From assembly GCA_937876275.1 (NCBI GenBank), contig CALFIA010000224.1, positions 1 to 26,670 on the forward strand: a stretch of 26,670 bases of DNA, in the 5' to 3' direction. Below are positions 15,580 through 25,718 of the stretch, piece after piece. The position numbers were made by a program, and so were the translations under genes. This DNA is from an uncultured Actinomycetes bacterium (GTDB lineage Bacteria > Actinomycetota > Actinomycetes > S36-B12). Every line of letters starts with the position of its first letter. Positions within the stretch are counted from its first letter, which is position 1. Below the pieces are notes generated by a model that was not told where the DNA came from, made no database searches, and saw only the letters and a program-made list of their open reading frames with translations.

Positions 15580-15588
15580 GCGCAGAGC
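15565..15588. terminator. Hairpin at the S9 peptidase stop codon
   Basis: A 9-bp perfect stem (15565-15573 with 15580-15588) and a 6-nt loop that contains the TAA stop. There is no T tract. It sits between convergent genes and is a plausible intrinsic-type terminator for one or both. Confidence 0.45.
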
Positions 15589-15598
15589 AGGCTGGAAG

Positions 15599-17290
15599 CT
15601 ACTTGGTCTTTTCAGCAGCGAAGCCAATATTGACAACGTCGTACTGACTGTCGAAGGCGCCTGACGTCGTCACGTTGCTCAAGCCTGCAGGTCGGTATTC
15701 CAGGGTCTGCATGAACGCGAGCGGGATGTACGCGGCCGAATCGAGAACCAGTCGGTCGATGATTCGTCCGACATCGGCTTGCACGATCGGATCCGAGGAC
15801 GCAATCTCCTTCGAGGAGAGCAAGGCATTCACGGTAGGAATATTGAGCTGGGCAATATTCTGCCGATAGGGCTTGCCCGGCGCGATGCTGCCGGCCAACG
15901 GGCGCCAATATCCCGCGACTCCTGGCAGGGTTGCGGAGTAATTCAGATAGACGGCATCAAGCCCGAGTTCACTGACTGCCTTCTGCGACTGCACGGTGGC
16001 TGAGTAGTCGAGTGCGTTGATCGCTTTACCCACGACAGTGATGCCGACGCGAGCAAGTGATTCCTTGATCACCGTGAATGCAGCTAGACCGGTGGTGGAA
16101 TCTGGAAAGCCCAACGTCATCGAGAATCCCTGGGCCTTGCCACAGGATTCCAGGGCGGTCTTGGCTGCCGTCACGTCGCCGGAGCCGTCACCAACCGAGT
16201 AAGGCTGGTAGTTGGCATCAAATGAAGCGATTGTCGGTGCCGACAAGGTGGTGGCCGCGGCCGCACCGATATTCGGCTCACCCGCAGGAGCCCCGAGTAC
16301 TTGCCGAAGTGCCGTGCGGTCAACCGCAGAGTAGACCGCTTGACGGCAGGTATCCGTGGCGAGTGCACCAGTGGTCGGCGTAAACGCGAGCATCGTGACC
16401 TGACCCGTTCCCGGGTTATCAGCATGGGTCGCGCGCGATGGATCTCGAAGGATGGATTCGGTAAAGCCCGGATTCGTGCGCGAGGTCAACGCAAGGTCAA
16501 CGGCATCCATCAGCAGCAATTGATTGGCCTGGGTGGGGGTAGTGGTCCAGGTGATGTGCATGTCAGTAACCAGCGGCGCGCGCACTGAGTCACTCGACGG
16601 ATCCCACATCTCATTGCGGACTAGATGAGAGGGGTTAGCCGATTCCGCCGCGAAGGGTCCGGAGAACTTCAGGACATCTCCGGGCGCGACCGGTGCTGCG
16701 ATGGTCAGTGCCGCCACTGCATCAAAGTCGTGGAAGGGTCGATCCAGATGGACGGTCATCGTGCGATTGACGCCGAAATCGATTGACGTGATGGCGAAAT
16801 CACCTCGACGCAGATCGAGGTTGCGGAGCCCTCGAGCGACGTCAATCGTCGTCAGCGGGGATCCGTCATTCCACTTCAGATACGGCTTGAGCGTGTACGT
16901 CCAGGTCGTGCCCTCGGCATTCGGCTGCCCGAGATCCGTGGCGAGATCGGCGGTCACCACGGAGCCCGCGCGTCCGGGTGCCGACACGTAAGTCGTGAGC
17001 TGTCGGGCCATCGCGCGCTGGAGGTTTGCGCACGCGGCGGTGATGGTGAGTTCGGGCTTCCATCCACCGCAGGAGCCTGGCACCGCAATGCGCAATCGGC
17101 CGCCGGCCTGCTCCGACGGATTCACGACGGAACCCAGCGCCTCATTGAAGCCCGGCGCGATGGTTCCCGAGGGCGCTGGGGCGGGGGCTGAGCTCGTGGC
17201 GCATGCCGAGACCACTGCGACTGCAGTGAGAAGTCCGCCGATGACGAGCGCGAACCGCCGCACTCCGAACGGCATTCGAACGATGCCCAT
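15599..17290 (-). CDS. Lipoprotein, ABC transporter substrate-binding protein family 5 (LpqW-like)
   Basis: A 563-residue SBP_bac_5 family lipoprotein. From ATG 17290 there is a basic start (RMPFGVRRF), a hydrophobic core and a lipobox VVSAC with Cys30, then an Ala/Pro/Ser linker. The body has the family's two-lobe pattern (TWTYTLKPYLKWNDGSPLT, AVYSAVDRTALRQVLG). By position (adjacent to a typA-containing cluster and near mshB) it matches M. tuberculosis LpqW (Rv1166), which is known from the literature to influence phosphatidylinositol mannoside/lipoarabinomannan synthesis rather than uptake. The frame is open upstream to 17377, but that part overlaps the ATPase gene. The ATPase stop is 13 bp before the ATG; TAGTCT across that stop may act as a local -10. 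It may be the last gene of the transporter operon. Confidence 0.85.
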   Translation of the reverse strand: MGIVRMPFGVRRFALVIGGLLTAVAVVSACATSSAPAPAPSGTIAPGFNEALGSVVNPSEQAGGRLRIAVPGSCGGWKPELTITAACANLQRAMARQLTTYVSAPGRAGSVVTADLATDLGQPNAEGTTWTYTLKPYLKWNDGSPLTTIDVARGLRNLDLRRGDFAITSIDFGVNRTMTVHLDRPFHDFDAVAALTIAAPVAPGDVLKFSGPFAAESANPSHLVRNEMWDPSSDSVRAPLVTDMHITWTTTPTQANQLLLMDAVDLALTSRTNPGFTESILRDPSRATHADNPGTGQVTMLAFTPTTGALATDTCRQAVYSAVDRTALRQVLGAPAGEPNIGAAAATTLSAPTIASFDANYQPYSVGDGSGDVTAAKTALESCGKAQGFSMTLGFPDSTTGLAAFTVIKESLARVGITVVGKAINALDYSATVQSQKAVSELGLDAVYLNYSATLPGVAGYWRPLAGSIAPGKPYRQNIAQLNIPTVNALLSSKEIASSDPIVQADVGRIIDRLVLDSAAYIPLAFMQTLEYRPAGLSNVTTSGAFDSQYDVVNIGFAAEKTK

Positions 17291-17303
17291 GATGAAAATC
17301 AGA

Positions 17304-18446
17304 CTAGTCGCGGTCAGGATCCCCGACGTAATCGGCGGTGACCGGGCCACCAAGGCCCTCCTCGGCCATGTCAGCAATCACCTCACTGGGTGCCTCGACA
17401 TCACGGTGAGGCATCTCGACCAGCCCGGAGTTCGGGCCTTCGATCCGCGTACCGATCACGACGTCGGTCATCGGGAAATGACAGGCCAGTACGTGACCGG
17501 GAGCCACTTCGACCAGCTCAGGGATCTCGACCTTGCAGCGATCCTGCGCGCGGAAACAACGGGTGTGGAACACGCAGCCGGAGGGCGGGTTCATCGGGCT
17601 CGGCAGGTCACCGTTCAAAGTGATCTGCTCTCGCTGCTTCTGCCGATCAGGGTCAGGCAGCGGAATCGCCGAGAGCAAGGCGTGCGTGTACGGGTGCAGC
17701 GGGCGCGAGTACAGCACGTCGCGACTTGCCAACTCGACGATGTGACCGAGGTACATCACTGCCACTCGCTGGGAAATCTGCCGAACGACCGACAGGTCAT
17801 GGGCCACGAAGAGATAGGAGATACCGAAGTCCTCCTGGAGATCCTTGAGCAGGTTGACGATCTGCGCCTGAATCGAGACATCGAGTGCAGACACCGGCTC
17901 ATCGCACACGATCAGCTTCGGCCGAAGTGCAATGGCACGCGCAATACCGATGCGCTGACGCTGACCACCACTGAACTCACTCGGGTAGCGGTTGTAGTGC
18001 TCGGGGTTCAGGCCCACGCGCTCCATGAGCTCTTGGACCGCTGCGCGCACTCCCCCGGGCGGGTCCACTTTCTGCACCTGGAACGGACCGCTGATGATGG
18101 AGCCGACCGTGTGACGCGGATTTAGTGCGTTGTAGGGATCTTGGAAGATCATCTGAGCCGTGCGCCGGAAGGGCACGAGTTCCTTCTTGCTCAGATCAGT
18201 GACATCGACGCCGTCGAGCTCGATGCGACCGCCGGTCGGATCGATGAGGCGCAGGATGGATCGACCAGTGGTCGACTTTCCGCAGCCGCTCTCGCCAACG
18301 AGGCCCAGGGTCTCACCGGCGTTGACGTCGAAGCTCACGCCGTCAACCGCCTTCACCTGACCCAGTGAGCGACGGAAGAGGCCGCCCGACTTCACCGGGA
18401 AGTAGGTCTTGAGATCAGTGACGCGTAGCAACGGCTGGTCGCTCAT
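17304..18446 (-). CDS. Oligopeptide ABC transporter ATP-binding protein, OppF/DppF-like
   Basis: A 380-residue ATPase energising peptide import with its partner OppD-like protein. Walker A is GESGCGKSTTG, the ABC signature is FSGGQRQRIGIARA, Walker B is LIVCDEPVSALD, and the H-loop is FVAHDLSVV. A C-terminal oligo_HPY segment holds four cysteines: SGCVFHTRCFRAQDRC and later LACHF. A ~50-residue tail with many acidic residues extends beyond the usual end. The start ATG overlaps the OppD-like stop by 4 bp (ATGA), so the two subunits are translationally coupled. The exact substrate (dipeptides, oligopeptides or other) cannot be told from the sequence. Confidence 0.93.
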   Translation of the reverse strand: MSDQPLLRVTDLKTYFPVKSGGLFRRSLGQVKAVDGVSFDVNAGETLGLVGESGCGKSTTGRSILRLIDPTGGRIELDGVDVTDLSKKELVPFRRTAQMIFQDPYNALNPRHTVGSIISGPFQVQKVDPPGGVRAAVQELMERVGLNPEHYNRYPSEFSGGQRQRIGIARAIALRPKLIVCDEPVSALDVSIQAQIVNLLKDLQEDFGISYLFVAHDLSVVRQISQRVAVMYLGHIVELASRDVLYSRPLHPYTHALLSAIPLPDPDRQKQREQITLNGDLPSPMNPPSGCVFHTRCFRAQDRCKVEIPELVEVAPGHVLACHFPMTDVVIGTRIEGPNSGLVEMPHRDVEAPSEVIADMAEEGLGGPVTADYVGDPDRD

Positions 18447-19489
18447 GCCTGACCTCCGTGGAACACATGGGTGACCTCCGTGGAGATGCGTACCCTTTCG
18501 GCCTCATCCAGGTGGCAACGCACGAAGTGGTCGGCGTTGATCTGGAGCAGTTCGGGGCGCTGCATCTCGCACGTCGTGCCGCCCACCAGGTGCGAGTAGG
18601 AGCAACGCGGCTGGAAGACACAGCCAGGAGGCAAGTTGATCGGTGACGGTGGATTTCCCGGGATCGGGTCGAGTCGATCCGATGTCACTTGATCTAGACG
18701 CGGAACTGACGAGAGCAGGCCAAGCGTGTACGGCATCTGCGCGCGGTAGAAGATGTCGTCGACATTGGCGCGCTCGACAAGTCGCCCGCCGTACATGACT
18801 GCGACATCGTCAGCTACGTCAGCTACGATGCCGAGATCATGAGTGATGAGCACGACCGCGGTGTCGAACTCACTCTGCAGCGAGGCGATTAGTTCGAGAA
18901 TCTGCGCCTGCACTGTGACATCGAGAGCAGTAGTCGGCTCATCGGCGATCAGGAGTGAGGGCGAGTTGATGAGTGCCATCGCGATCATGACGCGCTGACG
19001 CATTCCGCCAGAGAGTTGATGCGGGTACGTGTCGGCACGTGACTTCGGGTCAGGAATGCCTACGCGACCGAGCATGTCGATGGCTTGCGCCTTGGCATCG
19101 GCCTTGCTGACCTTCTGATGCACGCGCACGGCCTCGCTCAGCTGCGCACCGATCTTGTAGAAAGGATGAAGGCTCGACATCGGATCCTGGAAGATCATCG
19201 CCATCTCGCTGCCGCGCAGCTTGCGCACATCGTCATCGCTCATCGCGACGATGTTCTGGCCGTTCAGCCATACCTCGCCGCTGATGTGCCCTGCCTTGCG
19301 GTTGATCAGGCCCATGATCGCTTGCGCTGACACGCTCTTGCCGGAACCGGATTCACCGACGATGGCCAGAGTTTCGCCTCGCTCGATCGAGAACGACACT
19401 CCCTCGACCGCGTGAACGAGGCCACCCTCGGTCGGGAATGACACCGTGAGATCGCGGACATCCAGGAAAGCGCGAGTCGAGTCGCTCAT
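18443..19489 (-). CDS. Oligopeptide ABC transporter ATP-binding protein, OppD/DppD-like
   Basis: A 348-residue ATPase, partner of the OppF-like subunit. It shows Walker A GESGSGKSVSAQ, Q-loop IFQDPMSSLHPF, signature LSGGMRQRVMIAMAL, Walker B LLIADEPTTALD and the H-loop LITHDLGIVAD. The C-terminal oligo_HPY region has four cysteines (GCVFQPRC, TTCEMQ, VRCHL), a pattern that could hold a metal or Fe-S cluster. ATG 19489 overlaps the permease stop by 4 bp, and its own stop overlaps the OppF-like start by 4 bp, so the permease and two ATPases form a tight translational unit. Confidence 0.93.
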   Translation of the reverse strand: MSDSTRAFLDVRDLTVSFPTEGGLVHAVEGVSFSIERGETLAIVGESGSGKSVSAQAIMGLINRKAGHISGEVWLNGQNIVAMSDDDVRKLRGSEMAMIFQDPMSSLHPFYKIGAQLSEAVRVHQKVSKADAKAQAIDMLGRVGIPDPKSRADTYPHQLSGGMRQRVMIAMALINSPSLLIADEPTTALDVTVQAQILELIASLQSEFDTAVVLITHDLGIVADVADDVAVMYGGRLVERANVDDIFYRAQMPYTLGLLSSVPRLDQVTSDRLDPIPGNPPSPINLPPGCVFQPRCSYSHLVGGTTCEMQRPELLQINADHFVRCHLDEAERVRISTEVTHVFHGGQA

Positions 19490-20478
19490 CCGAGCCTCAC
19501 CCTCGGGTCAATCGCCGCGTAGAGCAGGTCGACGATCAGATTCGCGACGATGATGAAGGTCGCCGTGACCAACGTGATGCCGACGATCACCGGCAGGTCT
19601 GAGTCGTTCACCGAGCTGATGGCGAGAGAGCCGATTCCCGGCAGGCTGAAGAGACTCTCGATGATGATCGCGCCGCCGAGCAGTCCGGCAAGATCAAGGC
19701 CAGCGGCGGTGACAATCGGCGTGAGCCCTGCACGCAGGGCGTGCTTGCCGATCACGGTGCGCTCCGGCAATCCCTTGGCGCGAGCAGTGCGGATGTAATC
19801 CTCGCCCAGCACCTCGAGCATCTGGTTGCGCGTTAATCGCATGTAGAAAGCCGCGTAGAGGATTGCCAGGATGATCCACGGCAGGATCATCGTCTGCAGG
19901 AATCCGATCGGGTTCTCTTGAGGCGGCACCCACGAGGGATACGGCAGCAGGTTCCACTTGATGATGATGAAGAAGATGGCCAGCAGGCCGATGAAGAATG
20001 AGGGCAGCGAGTAGCCGACGAGCGAGACGCTCATCACCGTCTTGTCGCGCCAGGTGCCACGTCGAATAGCAGCGTACACGCCCAGTGAGATGCCTGCCAC
20101 CATCCAGAAGACGAATGCTCCGAGGGCGAGCCAGATCGTGGTGGGCAGGCCGTCCTTGATCAGGATCAGCACTTCCTCGCGGCGACGGAATGAGTAACCC
20201 AGGCACGGAGCCGAGCAGTTGATCGGGTCAGGTGAGTTCGCGGCGTACGTGCGTCCGACGAACAGGCCCTTGAGGAATTCCCAGTACTGCTGCATCACCG
20301 GCAGATCAAGGCCGAGTCGATGCCTGTTTGCCTCGATGATCTCGGGAGTGCACGCCTTACCGCAGGTCAGGCGCGCGGGGTCAGTCGGCAGGATGCTGAA
20401 CAGGATGAAGACGACAAGCGAAAGCAGCAGGAGAAGCAGCAGCATGCTGAGCACGCGTCGGACGACGTATGCGCTCAT
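19486..20478 (-). CDS. Oligopeptide ABC transporter permease, OppB/DppB-like
   Basis: A 330-residue inner-membrane subunit with about six helices. The first is very Leu-rich (MLLLLLLLSLVVFILFSIL). The BPD_transp_1 domain covers about residues 105-325. The EAA coupling motif is EDYIRTARAKGLPERTVIG, and the C-terminal helix pair ends in LLYAAIDPRVRLG. The extracytoplasmic loop after helix 1 contains CGKAC and NCSAPC, so two disulfides are possible there, which is not general in OppB. The start ATG 20478 follows AGGTGAG. A strong GC hairpin precedes the gene, between it and the substrate-binding protein. Confidence 0.93.
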   Translation of the reverse strand: MSAYVVRRVLSMLLLLLLLSLVVFILFSILPTDPARLTCGKACTPEIIEANRHRLGLDLPVMQQYWEFLKGLFVGRTYAANSPDPINCSAPCLGYSFRRREEVLILIKDGLPTTIWLALGAFVFWMVAGISLGVYAAIRRGTWRDKTVMSVSLVGYSLPSFFIGLLAIFFIIIKWNLLPYPSWVPPQENPIGFLQTMILPWIILAILYAAFYMRLTRNQMLEVLGEDYIRTARAKGLPERTVIGKHALRAGLTPIVTAAGLDLAGLLGGAIIIESLFSLPGIGSLAISSVNDSDLPVIVGITLVTATFIIVANLIVDLLYAAIDPRVRLG

Positions 20479-20520
20479 CTGCTCACCTGCCTTTCATGAC
20501 TTGGGCCTTCGAATGTGATG

Positions 20521-20549
20521 CCGGGGCGGGCGCAGCGCGCCCGCCCCGG
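20521..20549 (-). terminator. GC-only intercistronic hairpin after the substrate-binding protein gene
   Basis: Perfect 13-bp inverted repeat (20521-20533 with 20537-20549) with a 3-nt loop, made only of G and C in the stem. It lies 12 bp after the substrate-binding protein stop and 42 bp before the permease start. No T tract follows, so it is more likely a partial attenuator or 3' stabiliser, giving more binding protein than permease, than a full stop. Confidence 0.6.
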
Positions 20550-20561
20550 ACCACGTACTAC

Positions 20562-22313
20562 TTAGTTGGCGGACATGGCTCCGTAGGGCCATGAACCGTA
20601 TGCCGGCCACAGGTAGACCTGGCTCTGGTTGACCTGCGTACCTGCCATGCGCTGGGTACGACCGAAGCGAGTCGGCACCACCACAACGTCCTTCATGGCC
20701 TGGGTGTTCAGGTCCTGCCACATCTTTGCCTGCTTGGCACGATCGGTTTCGATCTTCGCGGCGTCAGACGCAGCGGTGTACTCCGCGTTGTCGTACTGCG
20801 AGAGATTGAAGCCACCCGACGGGGTGAAGAGCTCGGGGATGATCGTCGAGGCGTTGGGCCAGTCAGGGCCCCAGCCTGCGTTGATCAGCTCATGAGCCTT
20901 CTTCGGATCGAAGACGACGCCGTAGTAGCTGCCAGGTTCGATCGGATTCGGCTTGGCCGTGATGCCAGCCTTGCCGAGTGACGACACCACGATCGCTGCA
21001 GCCTTATCGGCGGTCGGCGACTGCGGGTAGTCGAAGGTGATGGTCGGAGCGGCCTCGCCGGACTCCGCGATCAGCTTCTTGGCGTACTCGGGATCTCCGG
21101 TGTCGGGGATCTTCTGTCCGAGCAAGGTGTCCCACATGCCGGTCGGCGCGTAGTCAGCACCCATGTTGGGCTTGATCACGCCATCGGCGTAGTCACCGGA
21201 GAAGTCGCCACCGGCGTTCTTGCGCAGGGCCTCGCGATCGAGTGCCACGGCAATGGCCTGGCGGATCTTGAGGTTCGGCACCTTCTGGGTGTTGATGGCG
21301 AAGTAGCGCACGTAGGGATCAAGTGCGCTGACCGCACGGCCGTTGAACTGCGGCTGTGCCTCATTCGGGTTCGAGTAGACCACCGCAAGGTTCTCCGGCT
21401 CGACGCTCAGGTCGATCGCGGTCGCATCGGGCCCGGCGCTCTTGATCAGGCGCTGGTCGATGACCTTCGGATCGATGCCGTAGTCGACCTCCCATGAATC
21501 CGGCAGTGCCGGGCGGTAATCGTCACTGGCTGCGCTCCACTTGGGATTGCGAACCAGAACCATCTTGCCGCCCTTGCCGTTCTTGTTCTCCTGGATCATG
21601 TACGGACCGGATGACACGGGGGCATCGCCGTACTTCTCGCCCGTGTCGGCGGCCTTGGGAACCGGCGAGAACGCGAGCAGCGTGGTCGTGTAGTTGAAGT
21701 CAGGAACCGGACGCTTCAGGTTGAAGGTGATCGTCTTGTTGTCGGCAGAGCAGGTAACTGCCTTGTCGAAGAGATCCTGGCCGGTACCGACATACGGGCC
21801 CTTGTAGGCGGAGCCGCCTGCCGGGTCATCCGGAATGTCGAGCATCGAGATTGCGTAGGTCGGGCCACCGGTGATGACATCGGTGGCGAAGGTGCGCGAA
21901 ACCCCGTACGCAACGTCTGCACAGGTAATGGGGTTGCCGTCCTGGAACGTGGCACCATCGCGGATGGTGAACGCCCAGGTCTTAGCACCGTTGGTGGCGG
22001 TACCGGTGTCGGTTGCCAGGTCAGGAACGACCGAGGTGCCCTCTGTGGGATCCGCCGAGAACTTGTACGACGTCAGCGTGCGGTAGATCGTGCCGCTGAA
22101 GAACGCGAGATCCTCACCGGTGTAGATGCGCTGCGGATCAACCTGATCGAACTGCTCCAAGTTGGTGAGGTAGTAGAGGGTGCCCCCCGCCTTAGCCTCA
22201 CTGCCACCTCCGGAACTGCTACTTGAGCTCGAGCCTCCACCACAGGCGGAGAGCACGAGGGCTGCGGCTGCGCCGATGACGACGACGCCTGCACCCTTCT
22301 TCGCCATGCCCAT
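20562..22313 (-). CDS. Oligopeptide ABC transporter substrate-binding lipoprotein (OppA/DppA-like, SBP_bac_5)
   Basis: A 583-residue extracellular lipoprotein that captures the peptide substrate and delivers it to the permease pair. The signal has KKGAG, a hydrophobic core, and the lipobox LSAC with Cys24. A 20-residue Gly/Ser linker tethers the two-lobe body. Family motifs include ATDTGTATNGAKTWAFTIRD, FQDGNPITCADVAYGVSR and LKIRQAIAVALDREALR. The start ATG 22313 is chosen because GGAGG lies 6 nt upstream; the GTG at 22316 directly before it is an alternative. It lies between the two permease genes rather than at the operon's front. A short hairpin sits before its ribosome site and a strong one after its stop. 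Confidence 0.93.
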   Translation of the reverse strand: MGMAKKGAGVVVIGAAAALVLSACGGGSSSSSSSGGGSEAKAGGTLYYLTNLEQFDQVDPQRIYTGEDLAFFSGTIYRTLTSYKFSADPTEGTSVVPDLATDTGTATNGAKTWAFTIRDGATFQDGNPITCADVAYGVSRTFATDVITGGPTYAISMLDIPDDPAGGSAYKGPYVGTGQDLFDKAVTCSADNKTITFNLKRPVPDFNYTTTLLAFSPVPKAADTGEKYGDAPVSSGPYMIQENKNGKGGKMVLVRNPKWSAASDDYRPALPDSWEVDYGIDPKVIDQRLIKSAGPDATAIDLSVEPENLAVVYSNPNEAQPQFNGRAVSALDPYVRYFAINTQKVPNLKIRQAIAVALDREALRKNAGGDFSGDYADGVIKPNMGADYAPTGMWDTLLGQKIPDTGDPEYAKKLIAESGEAAPTITFDYPQSPTADKAAAIVVSSLGKAGITAKPNPIEPGSYYGVVFDPKKAHELINAGWGPDWPNASTIIPELFTPSGGFNLSQYDNAEYTAASDAAKIETDRAKQAKMWQDLNTQAMKDVVVVPTRFGRTQRMAGTQVNQSQVYLWPAYGSWPYGAMSAN

Positions 22314-22333
22314 CACTTTCCTCCATTCAACAC

Positions 22334-22348
22334 ACCGGGGATTCCGGT
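22334..22348 (-). promoter_or_regulatory. Small hairpin upstream of the substrate-binding protein ribosome site
   Basis: ACCGG and CCGGT arms (5 bp, 5-nt loop) lie in the 98-bp gap between the OppC-like permease and the binding-protein gene, about 10 nt before GGAGG. It could be a processing or translation-control element; evidence is only the repeat. Confidence 0.25.
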
Positions 22349-22414
22349 CTGACTAACCGTTGCTGCTCACTCCGAGGAGAAGAGACGGGACAACGGAAAC
22401 CTTGGGTTCACTCA

Positions 22415-23383
22415 TCACACGCGCCCCGATCGCGGATCGAGTGCATCGCGCACTGCATCGCCGACCAGGTTGAAGGTCACGACAAGCACGACAAGCACGA
22501 CGCCCGGGATAAACAGGTAGCTCGGCACGACACTGAAGTACGAGACAGAGTTAGCGAGCATCGCGCCAAACGAGGTATCGGGCGGCAGCACGCCGATGCC
22601 GAGGAAGGAGAGAGCCGCCTCGGTGGCGATGTAGGTCGGGAGCGTGAGTGTCGCGTAGACGAGGATCGGCGCCCAGAGGTTCGGCAGGATCTCGCGGAAG
22701 AGGATGCGCGGAGTGCGAGCACCCATCGCAATTGCCGCTTCGACGTATTCACGCTCGCGCATGCTGAGCACTTGCCCGCGCACGATTCGGGCGAGATAAG
22801 GCCAGCCGAAAATGCTGAGCACCAAGATCATGTACAAAATGCGCGAGGGATTGCCCTCGGGAACTCCTAGTGAGCTGAGTCGCTGGGTCAGTACTCCCGA
22901 CAGCGCCAAGATGATGAGCAGGAACGGGAAGGCCAAGATGAGATCCATCGAGCGGCCGATGACCGCATCGGTGCGACCACCCGCGTAGCCGGAGACGATG
23001 CCGATCACGGTGCCGAGGAAGACGGTGATGATCGTGGCGCTCGTCGCGATCAACAGCGAGATGCGCAAGCCGTAGAGAAGCTGGGCCAGGATGTCGCGGC
23101 CAGTGCCCCACTCGACACCGAGCGGATGAGCGCGACTGATGCCGCCCCAGTCACCAATGGGAGCGCCACCGGAGTCACTGATCGTCGCGCCGTCGAAGGT
23201 GTACGGGTCGACGCCGATCAGATTGCAGATGAGCGGGGCGAAGATCGCAATGAGGTACAGCAGGATCAAGATGACCAGGCAGGTCATGGCCACCTTGTCA
23301 TGGCGGATCCTTGACCAGACAACCTGACGGAGGGAGCGCCCGGCCACGGAGGCAACAGGTGCAGCTGTCTCCGTGAGTGCCAT
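22415..23383 (-). CDS. Oligopeptide ABC transporter permease, OppC/DppC-like
   Basis: A 322-residue inner-membrane subunit. The N-terminal OppC_N-type helix follows a cytoplasmic basic segment (SLRQVVWSRIRHDKVA). Five further helices form the BPD_transp_1 domain (about 105-315). The EAA motif is REYVEAAIAMGARTPRILF, and the C-terminus NLVGDAVRDALDPRSGRV is a family hallmark. It is the first gene of the transporter set in transcription order. The ATG at 23383 follows GAGG by 5 nt. A 170-bp gap separates it from typA, with a candidate -10 element. Together with the OppB-like permease it forms the translocation path. Confidence 0.93.
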   Translation of the reverse strand: MALTETAAPVASVAGRSLRQVVWSRIRHDKVAMTCLVILILLYLIAIFAPLICNLIGVDPYTFDGATISDSGGAPIGDWGGISRAHPLGVEWGTGRDILAQLLYGLRISLLIATSATIITVFLGTVIGIVSGYAGGRTDAVIGRSMDLILAFPFLLIILALSGVLTQRLSSLGVPEGNPSRILYMILVLSIFGWPYLARIVRGQVLSMREREYVEAAIAMGARTPRILFREILPNLWAPILVYATLTLPTYIATEAALSFLGIGVLPPDTSFGAMLANSVSYFSVVPSYLFIPGVVLVVLVVTFNLVGDAVRDALDPRSGRV

Positions 23384-23429
23384 CTGACCTCGTCAACGCG
23401 AATGGCACCCGGGGGTGGGTGCGTTCGCG

Positions 23430-23435
23430 AGGTTA
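23430..23435 (-). promoter_or_regulatory. Candidate -10 element for the peptide-transporter operon
   Basis: Minus-strand TAACCT, giving a leader of about 40 nt to ATG 23383. The surrounding 170-bp gap also holds CTCACC-GA-GGTGAG at 23520-23533, a possible weak typA terminator or operator. Confidence 0.35.
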
Positions 23436-23553
23436 CCCAAAAGTAGGTAGTCCTGCGCCCTGACCGGCCAAACTCGTGGTCTCGTAATGGAATCGTCACA
23501 AATGGTGCGGAAACCGACTCTCACCGAGGTGAGGCGCCCACTCGCCGAGGCTG

Positions 23554-25413
<1,860 letters not shown>

Positions 25414-25419
25414 CCCACA

Positions 25420-25425
25420 ACCTTA
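25420..25425 (-). promoter_or_regulatory. -10 element of leaderless typA promoter
   Basis: Minus-strand TAAGGT, exactly 6 nt before GTG 25413. Confidence 0.5.
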
Positions 25426-25486
25426 CGGGCGCAAGCCAATATCACGTTAATCGCCCCATGAATAGGGGTTGAACTCGAGAAATCGA

Positions 25487-25696
25487 CTACTGAGGGTTCT
25501 CTGCCCGATAGACGTGCACGACCGCATTCGCGTGACCATGGCCCATTCCATGGGTGTCCTTGAGGAAGGCCACCTGCTCCATGTGGGTCTTGCCCTTGAC
25601 CTTCTTCAGTTCCTTCATCCAGAAATCAATGGGCTTGCCGTACTTCTTCTCAATCGACGGGAAGTACGACTTCGGACCCGTGACCTTTTCGGCCAT
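25487..25696 (-). CDS. DUF4287 domain-containing protein
   Basis: A 69-residue basic cytoplasmic protein starting MAEKVTGPKSYFPSIEKKYG and containing KPIDFWMKELKKVKGKTHME, the DUF4287 pattern, then GMGHGHANAVVHVYRA with several histidines. Members are common in actinobacteria and other soil or freshwater bacteria, alone or fused to DUF5655. I know no verified function; the KTHMEQVAFLK-x-HGMGHGHANA part resembles a small structural motif repeated across the family. The start ATG 25696 is fixed by AGGAGG 5 nt upstream. It is 22 bp downstream of the DoxX-like gene on the same strand, a likely two-gene operon. Confidence 0.93.
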   Translation of the reverse strand: MAEKVTGPKSYFPSIEKKYGKPIDFWMKELKKVKGKTHMEQVAFLKDTHGMGHGHANAVVHVYRAENPQ

Positions 25697-25718
25697 GAAA
25701 TCCTCCTCGAACGACGGA

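Noticed and set aside
23520..23533. CTCACC-GA-GGTGAG as a strong typA terminator
   Set aside because: As RNA it forms only about five pairs with no T tract; at best a weak element, so not listed as a terminator.
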